Assembly: GCA_963800865.1 (NCBI GenBank)
Contig: CAWDCL010000004.1
Span: 1,550,001-1,614,000, forward strand
Length of the DNA: 64,000 nt
Source: JALOKP01 sp963800865
Lineage (GTDB): Bacteria > Acidobacteriota > Polarisedimenticolia > J045
Direction: 5' to 3'
Shown: positions 26,952 to 35,081 of the stretch, piece by piece
Numbering within the stretch: position 1 is the stretch's first letter
Layout of the letters: every line of letters begins with the position of its first letter
Made by a program: the position numbers and the translations under genes
The notes under the pieces: model-generated
The model's input: the letters and a program-made list of their open reading frames with translations, nothing else
What the model was told of the DNA's origin: nothing
The model's database searches: none

Positions 26952-27074
26952 TCAGCGGTGCAGGGAGTCGATCCGCCGGGCGAGCCCGGCGTTCTTCGCC
27001 ACCAGGCGTCCGACGAAGAGCGCGATCAGCGCGAACCCGGCGGCGTAGCCCCAGAACATCATCGTCGTGCTCAT
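26952..27074 (-). CDS. ccmD: CcmD-like small heme-exporter subunit
   Basis: The 40-residue protein has one transmembrane helix (about 7-27) followed by a basic tail (KNAGLARRIDSLHR). This is the size, topology and position of CcmD, which releases holo-CcmE from the CcmABC complex. Its ATG overlaps the stop of ccmC (ATGA). CcmD sequences are poorly conserved, so the call rests mainly on context. Confidence 0.75.
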   Translation of the reverse strand: MSTTMMFWGYAAGFALIALFVGRLVAKNAGLARRIDSLHR

Positions 27075-27787
27075 CGTTCGCTCTCCTCGATTTCCATCAG
27101 CCGCTCGCGGGCCGAGACCGCGTCCTCGAGCTGCGCCGTCCGCCACGCCGCGTAGAGCAGGGCGACGTGCATCAGCGTGACGCCGATCATCCCGCAGATG
27201 AAGGCGGTCCACATCTCGGGGGCCAGGGCTCCCTCGGCCCCGCGCTTGAAGATCACCGGGTGGTTCCCGCGCCACCAGTGGACCGAGAGGTAGACGACGG
27301 GCAGGTTGAGCACGCCGACGATCGCGATCACGGAGGCCAGCCGGGCGGACTGCTCGGCGTTGTGCGAGACCTTCCGGACCAGCATCGCCCCGAGGAAGAT
27401 CAGCCAGGTGATCAGCGAAGTCGTCAGGCGCGGCTCCCAGGTCCACCAGGTGCCCCACGCGGAGCGGGCCCAGATCGGGCCGGTGATCAGCACGATCGTG
27501 GCCCACAGCGTCCCGGTCTCGACCGCGGCCCGGCCGATCTCGTCCCAGCCCGAGCGCCGGGTCGCGAGGTACGCGATCGCCGCAACGCCGGACAGCACGA
27601 AGGCCAGCATGGCGTTCGACGCAGCCGGCACGTGGAAGTAGAAGATCCGCTGCACGTCTCCCATCACCTTCTCGGTCGGGGCGTGCAGCAACGCGCCCCA
27701 CAGCAGGAGCAGGGCCCCGGCGAGGAACAGCGCCCCGCTGAAGAGCGCGGCCGGCCGGCCGAGCGGGACGGACTTGTCGTCGGACAT
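27071..27787 (-). CDS. ccmC: Heme exporter / heme-handling protein CcmC
   Basis: The 238-residue polytopic membrane protein has six hydrophobic helices and the tryptophan-rich WGTWWTWEPRLT motif. The heme-ligand histidines lie in YFHVPAA and SVHWWRG. It loads heme onto CcmE at the outer face of the membrane. It lies between the ccmAB fusion and ccmD. Confidence 0.93.
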   Translation of the reverse strand: MSDDKSVPLGRPAALFSGALFLAGALLLLWGALLHAPTEKVMGDVQRIFYFHVPAASNAMLAFVLSGVAAIAYLATRRSGWDEIGRAAVETGTLWATIVLITGPIWARSAWGTWWTWEPRLTTSLITWLIFLGAMLVRKVSHNAEQSARLASVIAIVGVLNLPVVYLSVHWWRGNHPVIFKRGAEGALAPEMWTAFICGMIGVTLMHVALLYAAWRTAQLEDAVSARERLMEIEESER

Positions 27788-27812
27788 CGTGCGTTCTCCC
27801 GTGTTCCCGCCG

Positions 27813-29228
27813 CTACTCGACGAGCACCGATTCGAACAGGATGGCGCCCAGCGCCAGGTTGAGCCCCAGCGTCGCCACCAGGACCGCCGGCCACGGCGCG
27901 GCGCCCGCGAGCGTGCCGCCGGCCAGCAGCGTGGCGGTCGTCATCGACCCGGCGATCAGGATCGGCGACGCGACCGGCAGGACGAGGATCGACAGCATCG
28001 CTTCGCCGCGCCCGAGGCTCGTCGTCAGGCTTCCGAGCAGGGTCCCCAGCGCGGCCAGCCCGCCCGTGCCCGCCAGCAGGGCCAGCGCGAGCTGGCCCCA
28101 GCGGATCCCGGGCGGCAGGTCGAAGAAGACGATCGTCAGCGGGACGAGCAGCGCCTCGACCGCGACCCCCAGCAGCAGCCCCTCGAACCACTTGATCGCG
28201 AAGAGCGCGGTGCGGTCGAGCGGCGAGAGCAGCAGCCCCTGCCAGCGCTCCTCGTCGCGGTCGACGAGCAGCGCCCGGGCCTGCCCGACCAGCATCGCGA
28301 AGGAGATCGCGGTCCAGAGGATGCCGGGCGCCAGGCGGCGCCGGTCGTCGGGTCCCAGCTCGGGGAGATTGAAGGTGACGCCCGCGACGACCAGCACGAT
28401 CATCGCGAACATCAGCATCGGGACGAGCGCCTCGCCCGTCCGCAGTTCGCGGCGCAGGTCGGCGACGAACAGCGCCGCACTCGCGCGCGCGACGCCGCTC
28501 ACGCGGCCGCTCCGCGGCGCCGCGACCAGCGCGGTCCAGCCGGCCGCATCGTGGTCGGCGGCCGCGCCCAGGGCGGCGATCCGCCCGCGATTCAGCACCA
28601 GCACCCGGTCGGCCAGCGGCAGCGCGGCTTCCGCGCGGTGGCTGATCATCGCCAGCGTGACGCCGCGCGCGCGCTCCTCGGCCAGCAGCGCGTCGAGCCG
28701 GGCGCGCCCCTCCGGGTCGAGTCCGGTCGTCGGCTCGTCGAGCAATACGAGGCGCGGGGCGTGCTGCAGCGCGCGGGCCAGCGCCAGGCGCTGCATCATC
28801 CCGCGCGAGAAGCCGCGCACCGGCCGGTGCGCGGCGCGGGACAGCCCGATCTTCTCGAGCCAGTGCCCGGCCAGTGTCCCGGTGTCGCCGGGCACGCCGT
28901 AGAGCCGCGCGTAGAGCTCGAGGTTCTCGCGGGCCGTCAGGTGCTCGTAGAGGAACGAGCGGTGGCCGAGGAACCCGATCGCCGCGCGGGCCCGTGCCGC
29001 CTTCGTCCCCTTGAGGTCGATCCCGTCGATCAGCACCGTGCCGGAGGTCGGGCGCGTCAGCCCGGCGGCAAGGCGCAGCAGCGTGGACTTGCCGGCGCCG
29101 TTCGGTCCGAGGACCAGCAACGCTTCCCCGGGCGCGACCGTCAGCGAGGCGTCCGCCAGGGCCACCACCGCGCCGAAGCGCCGGCCGGCGGACCGGAACT
29201 CGAGCGCGATGCCGGGGGCGGCACTCAC
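27813..29228 (-). CDS. ccmAB: CcmA-CcmB fusion: heme-exporter ABC transporter ATPase and permease in one chain
   Basis: The 471-residue protein carries a complete ABC ATPase at about 1-215: Walker A GPNGAGKS, signature FSRGMMQRLALARAL, Walker B LVLLDEPTTGLD and switch His. It is followed without a stop by a six-helix CcmB-type permease (about 245-471). In most bacteria CcmA and CcmB are separate. In the Ccm system the ATPase drives release of heme-loaded CcmE. Start is GTG 29228, overlapping the stop of the 44-residue gene (GTGA). Confidence 0.9.
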   Translation of the reverse strand: MSAAPGIALEFRSAGRRFGAVVALADASLTVAPGEALLVLGPNGAGKSTLLRLAAGLTRPTSGTVLIDGIDLKGTKAARARAAIGFLGHRSFLYEHLTARENLELYARLYGVPGDTGTLAGHWLEKIGLSRAAHRPVRGFSRGMMQRLALARALQHAPRLVLLDEPTTGLDPEGRARLDALLAEERARGVTLAMISHRAEAALPLADRVLVLNRGRIAALGAAADHDAAGWTALVAAPRSGRVSGVARASAALFVADLRRELRTGEALVPMLMFAMIVLVVAGVTFNLPELGPDDRRRLAPGILWTAISFAMLVGQARALLVDRDEERWQGLLLSPLDRTALFAIKWFEGLLLGVAVEALLVPLTIVFFDLPPGIRWGQLALALLAGTGGLAALGTLLGSLTTSLGRGEAMLSILVLPVASPILIAGSMTTATLLAGGTLAGAAPWPAVLVATLGLNLALGAILFESVLVE

Positions 29229-29359
29229 TCCCGCTCGTCTCCGCCGGGCGGTGAGGGAGGCGCCGGGACCGGGTCCTGCATGTCGCGGAAGGCGGGCGGC
29301 AGAACGTACGCGGCCGCGAGGCCCAGCAGGACGCCGATCAGGAGCAGCAGCTTGAGCAT
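29225..29359 (-). CDS. 44-residue single-pass membrane protein in the ccm operon
   Basis: The gene encodes a 44-residue protein with one N-terminal hydrophobic helix (MLKLLLLIGVLLGLAAAYVL) and a short acidic, proline-rich tail. It starts 28 nt after the ccmF stop and its TGA overlaps the GTG of ccmAB, so it is translationally coupled to it. I recognise no family. Its place suggests an accessory Ccm subunit, perhaps a CcmD-like or CcmH-replacing peptide, but that is inference. Confidence 0.6.
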   Translation of the reverse strand: MLKLLLLIGVLLGLAAAYVLPPAFRDMQDPVPAPPSPPGGDERE

Positions 29360-29387
29360 CGTCTTCCTCGATTCCGGTCGCGGGCCG

Positions 29388-31412
29388 TCAGGCCGCGGCG
29401 GCGGCCGGCTCGCCGATCCACTCGCGTTCCTCGCGCCGCTGCGGCCAGCCCGACACGACGCAGCCGAGGGCCAGGATCAGGCCGCCGAGCCACAGGAAGT
29501 TGATCAGCGGGTGCACGATGACCTCGAAGGTCCCGCGCCCGCTCGCCACCTCGAGGTTGACCGCGATGACGTAGAAGTCCTCGCCGACGCGCCCCAGCTG
29601 CGACAGGCCGCGCGGGACGAGCGTCGGCAGGATCGCGACCTCGGTCGTGGGCTGCTCGGTGCGCTTGTAGATCCGGCGCTGCGGCGTGACGTGCTCGACC
29701 GTGTCCGAGCCGGGGCGCTGCACGCCCAGGCGCATGACCGCCGCGTCGTACTCGGGACGGTTGACGATGTCGAACCCCTCGTAGGTGATGCGGTAGCCGT
29801 CGATCTCGACCGACTGGCCCGGGGCCAGCGCCTCGAAGGTCTGGTCCTTCTTGTAGGCCGACGAGCCGGCGATGCCGATCGCCATGATCGCCACGCCGAT
29901 GTGCACGAGGTATCCGCCGTAGCGGCGCTTGTGGCTCGCCACCTGTCGCACAAAGGCCGGGAAGAACCCCTCGCGGGTCGTGCGCCGGCGCTCGGCGACA
30001 TCCAGGAAGGCCTGCTGCACGACCGCCCCCAGCACGAAGACGGAGACGACGAAGTAGGCCAGCGACCAGGGCTCCCGCGCCCCCGCGACGAAGCAGACGA
30101 TCCCGGTGACGAGGCCCGCCGCGGCCGGGACGAGGAACGCGCGCCCCAGCTCCGCGCCGTTCTTGATCCGCCAGCCGACCAGCGGGCCGGTCCCCATCAG
30201 GAAGAGCAGCAGCAGGAAGAAGGGTCGCGTCGCCTCGGTGAACTGGATCGGCTCCTTGGTCACCTGCTGGCCGGTGAGGAGCTCCGAGAAGACCGGCCAC
30301 ATCGTCAGCACGAAGATCATCAAGGTCAGGCCGACGAGCGCGATGTTCGCGAACAGAAAGGTCCCCTCGCGCGACCAGAACGAGTCGAGCGGCGCCTTGG
30401 CCTTGAGCTTCGGCAGCCGCGCGATGAGCAGCGCGATCGCGAAGGCCGAACCGGTGCCGAGGAACAGCATGAACCAGTAGCCGATGTTCGAGCGCTGGAA
30501 AGCGTGGACCGACTGGATGATCCCCGAGCGGGTGATGAAGGTCCCGTAGACGACCATCACGAGGGTGAGGATCACCAGCAGGAAGCTCCAGACCCGGAAC
30601 AGCCCCTTGCGCTCCTGGATGATCACCGAGTGCAGGTAGGCCGTCAGCGTCAGCCAGGGAAGGAAGCTCGCGTTCTCGACCGGGTCCCAGGCCCAGAATC
30701 CGCCCCAGCCCAGCTCCAGGTAGGCCCAGTAGGCCCCGAGCCAGATCCCGATCGAGAGGAAGGCGAAGGTGAACAGCGTCCAGCGGCGCGTCGCCCGGAC
30801 CCAGGTGTTGTCGAGCCGGCCGGCGAGCAGGGCGGCGAGCGCGAAGGCGAAGGGGATCGTCGCCCCGACGTAGCCGAAGTAGAGGGTCGGGGGGTGGATC
30901 ACCATCCACGGGTTCTGGAGCAGCGGGTTCAGGCCGACCCCGTTGGCCGGCACTTCCATCGCCGGGAAGGTGCGGAACGGGTTGGCGACGAAGGCGGTGA
31001 CCGTGATGAAGAAGGTCAGTACGCCGGCGAGGGTGGCGTAGACCCACGGCATCAGGTCCTGCGGCGCCTGGGCGGAGGTGAAGACGACGATCGCGGAGAA
31101 GACCGCGAGCAGGAAGCACCAGAGCAGGAGCGAGCCGTCCTGGCCGCCCCACAGCGCGGACAGCTTGTACATGAACGGCTGCTCGCGGCTGGAGTACTCC
31201 GAGACGTAGCGGATCACGAACTGGTCGGTCAGCAGCGCGAACAGCAGGACGCCGGTCGCGACCGAGACCAGGACCGCGGTCGCCACGATCCCGCGCTCGG
31301 CGCTCTTGACGAGGCCCGGCGAGCGCGTGAGGGCGCCCAGTCCGGCCGCGAAGAGGACCCAGACCGAGACGATCAGCGAGACGAGAAGGGCAGCCTGTCC
31401 GAGGGCGGGCAT
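29388..31412 (-). CDS. ccmF: Cytochrome c heme lyase subunit CcmF
   Basis: The 674-residue polytopic protein has about 15 hydrophobic helices and the hallmark WGGFWAWDPVENASFLPWL motif that contacts heme. Its heme-ligand histidines include those in NPWMVIHPPTLYFGYVG and in the SGIIQSVHAF region. CcmF takes heme from CcmE and attaches it to apocytochrome c. A large soluble segment lies near the C-terminus (about 520-640). It sits directly downstream of ccmE. Confidence 0.95.
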   Translation of the reverse strand: MPALGQAALLVSLIVSVWVLFAAGLGALTRSPGLVKSAERGIVATAVLVSVATGVLLFALLTDQFVIRYVSEYSSREQPFMYKLSALWGGQDGSLLLWCFLLAVFSAIVVFTSAQAPQDLMPWVYATLAGVLTFFITVTAFVANPFRTFPAMEVPANGVGLNPLLQNPWMVIHPPTLYFGYVGATIPFAFALAALLAGRLDNTWVRATRRWTLFTFAFLSIGIWLGAYWAYLELGWGGFWAWDPVENASFLPWLTLTAYLHSVIIQERKGLFRVWSFLLVILTLVMVVYGTFITRSGIIQSVHAFQRSNIGYWFMLFLGTGSAFAIALLIARLPKLKAKAPLDSFWSREGTFLFANIALVGLTLMIFVLTMWPVFSELLTGQQVTKEPIQFTEATRPFFLLLLFLMGTGPLVGWRIKNGAELGRAFLVPAAAGLVTGIVCFVAGAREPWSLAYFVVSVFVLGAVVQQAFLDVAERRRTTREGFFPAFVRQVASHKRRYGGYLVHIGVAIMAIGIAGSSAYKKDQTFEALAPGQSVEIDGYRITYEGFDIVNRPEYDAAVMRLGVQRPGSDTVEHVTPQRRIYKRTEQPTTEVAILPTLVPRGLSQLGRVGEDFYVIAVNLEVASGRGTFEVIVHPLINFLWLGGLILALGCVVSGWPQRREEREWIGEPAAAAA

Positions 31413-31502
31413 CGCATCACTCCGGCGATGGGGCGCGGAAGAATACCGCGGCCCGCGCGCCTCGACACGATGCCGGTGCGGCGCGGGGGTTCGGGGGCCC
31501 GG

Positions 31503-31976
31503 CTAGGCGCCGGGGCGGGCGGGCATGCCGCCCGGGTCGGCGGCCTCGTACTTCGACGGGCACTTGGCGAGCAGCTGCTTGGCCTGGAAGACGCCATCCT
31601 TGCCCATCTGGCCCGAGACGACGACCTGCGACCCGTCGACGAAGGTGTCGGGGATGCGGCCCCCGGCGGTGCGGGAGTCGAAGAAGACCGGGATCGCCCG
31701 GGCCCCGCTCGCCCCGCGGATCTGGAACTTCACCGCGAGGCCGGCCGGATCCTTCCCGATCGAGCCGTCGACGACGAACCCGGCCAGACGGACCGGGCTG
31801 TCGATCGGCTTCGACAGGTACTCGTCCACCTCGAGGTAGTAGAGCTTCTCCTCCCGGGTGCCGCCGACCGTCCGGGCCATGAGAAACACCATGGATGCGA
31901 CCAGCACCCCAACGAGGACCAGCAGTTTTGGGCTGAACGACACGGCCGGAAACCTCCCTCGGAGCCCCTCCGACAT
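31503..31976 (-). CDS. ccmE: Periplasmic heme chaperone CcmE, CxxxY variant
   Basis: The 157-residue protein has an N-terminal membrane anchor (about 17-34) and an OB-fold domain. The usual heme-binding HxxxY motif is replaced by CPSKY (Cys139, Tyr143), within LLAKCPSKYEA. The same Cys variant is known from archaeal and Desulfovibrio Ccm systems that lack CcmH. I prefer ATG 31976, preceded by GGAG, over an upstream TTG at 32003. First gene of the ccm operon, with a candidate promoter at 32044-32072. Confidence 0.9.
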   Translation of the reverse strand: MSEGLRGRFPAVSFSPKLLVLVGVLVASMVFLMARTVGGTREEKLYYLEVDEYLSKPIDSPVRLAGFVVDGSIGKDPAGLAVKFQIRGASGARAIPVFFDSRTAGGRIPDTFVDGSQVVVSGQMGKDGVFQAKQLLAKCPSKYEAADPGGMPARPGA

Positions 31977-32304
31977 GCTGGACTCCGATCCGCCGACCGG
32001 CAAGGGGACGATGAACCCCCGGAGCCGGGCGGGTTATGGAGATTTATTACAGTTATTTTCTCCGCCTCGCAAACCCGGGCCGCGTCGCCCGACTTCGGCC
32101 TTCCCGTCCTCCCCCTTGCACCGGCCCGCCCGGAACCTAAATTTGCCGGTGGACGCTTCATGACCCCCTTTCTCGCGGGGAGGCCGGACCCAGCCGGTCT
32201 CCCCCGTTTTTTTGACCCCGGTGGCCGTGCCGGGCCCCCGGATGGCCGGGCGGGCGATCCAAGCTAGACTGCCCGGTCGTTGCCGAAGGAGCGGTTTCTC
32301 CCCG
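31977..32304. other. 328-bp divergent intergenic region between ccmE and greA
   Basis: This is the longest non-coding stretch of the window and is locally AT-rich (32035-32060, 32138-32145, a T7 run at 32207-32213). It holds the candidate ccm promoter and, toward greA, weak elements: TTGCAC (32116-32121) with TAAATT (32138-32143) at 16 bp spacing, and TAGACT at 32265-32270. A 15-base stretch at 32130-32144 resembles one upstream of the kinase gene (44631-44644). I saw no conserved RNA structure. Confidence 0.5.
32044..32072 (-). promoter_or_regulatory. Candidate sigma-70 type promoter of the ccm operon
   Basis: On the minus strand TTGCGA (32067-32072) and TAATAA (32044-32049) are spaced by exactly 17 bp, in an unusually AT-rich patch. 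The -10 lies about 68 nt upstream of the ccmE ATG. Confidence 0.45.
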
Positions 32305-32868
32305 ATGCGCCACATTCAGGACAAGATCGACGCCGAGCTGAAGCTGCTCGACCGCGAGCTGCGAATCGAGCTCCCCAAGGAGATCGCCCGGGCCACCGCG
32401 CTGGGGGACCTCCGCGAGAACGCGGAGTACCACGCCGCCCTCGACCGCCAGCGCTACGTCCAGGCCCGGATCGCCCACCTCAACCAGCGCCGGTCCCAGC
32501 TCTCGACCGTACGGCTCGACCAGATCCCCCGCGACCGGGCGGCCTTCGGCTCGATCGTCACCCTGCGCGACCTCGACACCGGGGAGGAGCTGGTCTACGA
32601 GCTGGTCCTCGGGGACGACGGGGACGCCTCGCTGGGCCGGATCTCGGTCTCGTCGCCGATCGGCCGCGCACTCCTCAACCGGCGCGCGGGCGAGGAAGTG
32701 ACGGTCCGGGTGCCGGCCGGGGAGCGCACCTTCGAGGTGATCGCGCTGAAGACGCTGCACGAGCGGCAGGAGATCTCCGAGTCCCGCGGGACGGGCAACA
32801 CGACCCGGGCGCCGGGCGACCCGGCGGACACGGACGCGGAGGGGCGAGCGGGTGAGCCCGGAGCCTGA
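32305..32868 (+). CDS. greA: Transcript cleavage factor of the GreA/GreB family
   Basis: The 187-residue protein has the N-terminal coiled-coil domain with the GDLRENAEYHAA tip region that inserts into the RNA polymerase secondary channel. The C-terminal FKBP-like domain includes ISVSSPIGRALLNRRAGEEV. It rescues backtracked polymerase. A tail of about 30 residues beyond the fold is hydrophilic and rich in Gly and Asp, longer than the usual 158 residues. GAAGGAGCGG precedes the ATG. Its last 17 bases overlap the GTG start of the next gene. Confidence 0.9.
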   Translation: MRHIQDKIDAELKLLDRELRIELPKEIARATALGDLRENAEYHAALDRQRYVQARIAHLNQRRSQLSTVRLDQIPRDRAAFGSIVTLRDLDTGEELVYELVLGDDGDASLGRISVSSPIGRALLNRRAGEEVTVRVPAGERTFEVIALKTLHERQEISESRGTGNTTRAPGDPADTDAEGRAGEPGA

Positions 32869-33759
32869 GGCGGCCCCGGGGGGACTGCTCCCCGGCCTGG
32901 TGCGTTCCCTGCGCCCGCACCAGTGGACGAAGAACGTCTTCGTCTTCGGCGCGCTGGTCTTCTCGCAGCACCTCTTCGAACGCCGCTCGCTGCTGCTCGC
33001 GCTGCTCGCGTTCGTCGTCTTCTGCGCGGTCTCCTCGTCGATCTACCTGACCAACGACATCATGGACCGCGAGCAGGACCGGCTGCACCCGCACAAGAGG
33101 CGGCGCCCGATCGCCTCGGGGCAGGTCCCCGTGGGGCTCGCGGCCGGGCTCGCGCTCGCGCTGTTCGCCGCCGCCGTGGCGCTCTCGTTCCCGCTCGGAC
33201 CGCGCTTCCTGGCGGTGGTCCTGCTCTACGCGGGGCTCTCGTACGCCTATTGCTTCGGCCTGAAGCGGATCGTCATCATCGACGTCATGGTCCTGGCCTC
33301 CGGCTACGCCCTGCGGGCGGTCGGCGGGGCGGTCGCGATCCAGGTCGATTTCTCGCACTGGCTGCTGCTGTGCACCTCGCTGCTGGCGCTCTTCCTCGGC
33401 TTCTGCAAGCGCCGCCAGGAGCTGACTTCGCTGCAGGAAGGGGCGGTCGCCCACCGGGCGGTCCTGGCCAACTACACCGTCTCGTTCCTCGACCAGATGA
33501 TCGCGGTGGTCACCGCGGCGACGCTGATCTCCTACATCTTCTATGCCCTGTCCGACGAGGTCGCGGCCCGGCTCGGCACCCACCGCCTGGGCTTCACGAT
33601 CCCGTTCGTCCTGTACGGGATCTTCCGGTACTTCTACCTGGTCCACATCCGCGGCGAGGGGGGCGCCCCGCCCGCGAGGTGCTGGCCGACACCCCGTTGC
33701 TGGTCAACGTCGTGCTCTACGGGGCGGCGGTCGTCCTGATCCTCTACTGGTTCCCGTAG
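32852..33759 (+). CDS. UbiA-family prenyltransferase, decaprenyl-phosphate phosphoribosyltransferase-like (frameshifted)
   Basis: Restored length is about 302 residues with eight to nine membrane helices. The N-terminal LVRSLRPHQWTKNVFVF and the NDIMDREQD motif (NDxxDxxxD) match the decaprenyl-phosphate 5-phosphoribosyltransferase branch, which makes polyprenyl-phosphoribose for arabinose-containing glycans. A second acidic motif lies in the IIDVMVLASGYALR helix. The frame breaks in a G6 run at 33658-33663; adding one G continues into REVLADTPLLVNVVLYG and a TAG at 33757-33759. I treat this as a sequence error. Other UbiA substrates are possible. Confidence 0.75.
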
Positions 33760-33797
33760 GCGTTTCGCGGTATCTCTTGCCGGAAGGAAGAGGGGCC

Positions 33798-35075
33798 ATG
33801 GAGACGGACATCCGGAACAACCCCGGGCTGCTCAAGCTCGAGCTCTACTGCCGGGGCGCGCACATCGACGACTCGCTCAAGGTCAAGGACGAGGGCGGTC
33901 GGCCGATCCTCCGGACCCGCGCCGGGCTCGGCTCGGGGCTCGAAGTCATCCTGCCCGACAACATCTGGACCAACGTCCCGGTGGTGGAGCCGTTCGTCCG
34001 GCACTCCCCGTACGTGGTGCGCCGCCGCGAGAACGGATCGGTCTGGATCGACCGCGACCGGGAGCCGATCGCCGAGGTGAAACTCGCACCGCGTCCCACC
34101 TGGTACGACCGGAAGACCACCAGCGGCAAGCCGATGACCGCCGTCGGCACGCTGCAGGGGACCTATCTCGGGGTCTACCCGGCGAAGGTCTGCGAGTACT
34201 GGAACGGCGCCGACCGGACCAACTGCAAGTTCTGCTCGGTCGGGCTCAACCTCGGAGCCGACGACGCCGACGACAAGAAGGTCGCCGAGGTGGTCGAGGT
34301 CGCCGCGGCGGCGCGCGACGAGTCGGACATCACCTACATCGACTTCAACACCGGGCATTACGAGGGCGAGACCTACCTCGACATCCTCGAGCCGTACATC
34401 CGCGCCGTGAAGCAGGCGACCGGCGTGATGATCGGGGTGCAGACGCCGCCTCACTCCGACCTCTCGCGCTACGACAGGCTGAAGAAGCTGGGCGTCAACC
34501 GCGTCTCGTTCTGTTTCGAGATCTACGACCCCGAGATCTTCGTTGAGACCTGTCCCGGCAAGGCCGAGCGCTACGGCCTCAAGCGCTACCTCGACGCGGT
34601 CGAGTACAACGCGAGGCTCGCGAAGAGCGCCGGCCTCTCGTTCGATCCCTGGGTCAGCAACGGCGAGATCATCGCCGGCATCGAGCCCCCGGCCTCGTCG
34701 ATCAAGGCGATCCAATGGATCACCTCGGTCGGCGCGATCCCGACGGTCTGCGTCTTCCGTCCGCTCTGCGGTACGGACTACGAGAAAGTGCCGCCGCCGC
34801 GCACGGAGGAGATGGTCCCGGTCTTCGCCGCGCAGTACGAGGCCTGCATGAAGGCCGGGCTGCCGATCGCGGTCGCGCCCAACGTCAACGTCTCGCTGGT
34901 CATGCTGCCCTGGGAGTCGCGCTGGCTGGTCCCGAAGAGCGTCCGGCGCCGCTACGCGCTGGGCGAGGCGAAGATGGCGGCGATGCGGCGGTTCTTCGGG
35001 CGCCACCTCTACGGCCAGCTGCGCCGGCACGACGCGGCGCGCCGCGCCGGCGAGGGCCAGGCCGCCTCCGCGTAG
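33798..35075 (+). CDS. Radical SAM protein with unusual CX10CX2C cluster motif
   Basis: The 425-residue protein has a TIM-barrel-like core with the cysteine set Cys132, Cys143 and Cys146 (CEYWN...NCKFCSVG), which I read as the [4Fe-4S]/SAM site with CX10CX2C instead of CX3CX2C. Further radical-SAM-like strands are TYIDFNTGHYEG (glycine-rich SAM contact), GVNRVSFCFEIYD and IPTVCVFRPLCGTDYE. The N-terminal 115 residues form a separate domain of unknown type. GGAAGAGG precedes ATG 33798. It converges on the hydrogenase operon six bases away. I cannot name a reaction. Confidence 0.7.
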   Translation: METDIRNNPGLLKLELYCRGAHIDDSLKVKDEGGRPILRTRAGLGSGLEVILPDNIWTNVPVVEPFVRHSPYVVRRRENGSVWIDRDREPIAEVKLAPRPTWYDRKTTSGKPMTAVGTLQGTYLGVYPAKVCEYWNGADRTNCKFCSVGLNLGADDADDKKVAEVVEVAAAARDESDITYIDFNTGHYEGETYLDILEPYIRAVKQATGVMIGVQTPPHSDLSRYDRLKKLGVNRVSFCFEIYDPEIFVETCPGKAERYGLKRYLDAVEYNARLAKSAGLSFDPWVSNGEIIAGIEPPASSIKAIQWITSVGAIPTVCVFRPLCGTDYEKVPPPRTEEMVPVFAAQYEACMKAGLPIAVAPNVNVSLVMLPWESRWLVPKSVRRRYALGEAKMAAMRRFFGRHLYGQLRRHDAARRAGEGQAASA

Positions 35076-35081
35076 CCGGGC

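Noticed and set aside
27774..32267. A plus-strand frame of almost 1500 codons opposite the ccm operon
   Set aside because: It lies antisense to clearly conserved ccm genes, is dominated by Arg, Gln, Gly and Asp in a pattern expected from reversed GC-rich codons, and has no motif. Several other long frames (for example minus 45335-48460) are of the same kind.
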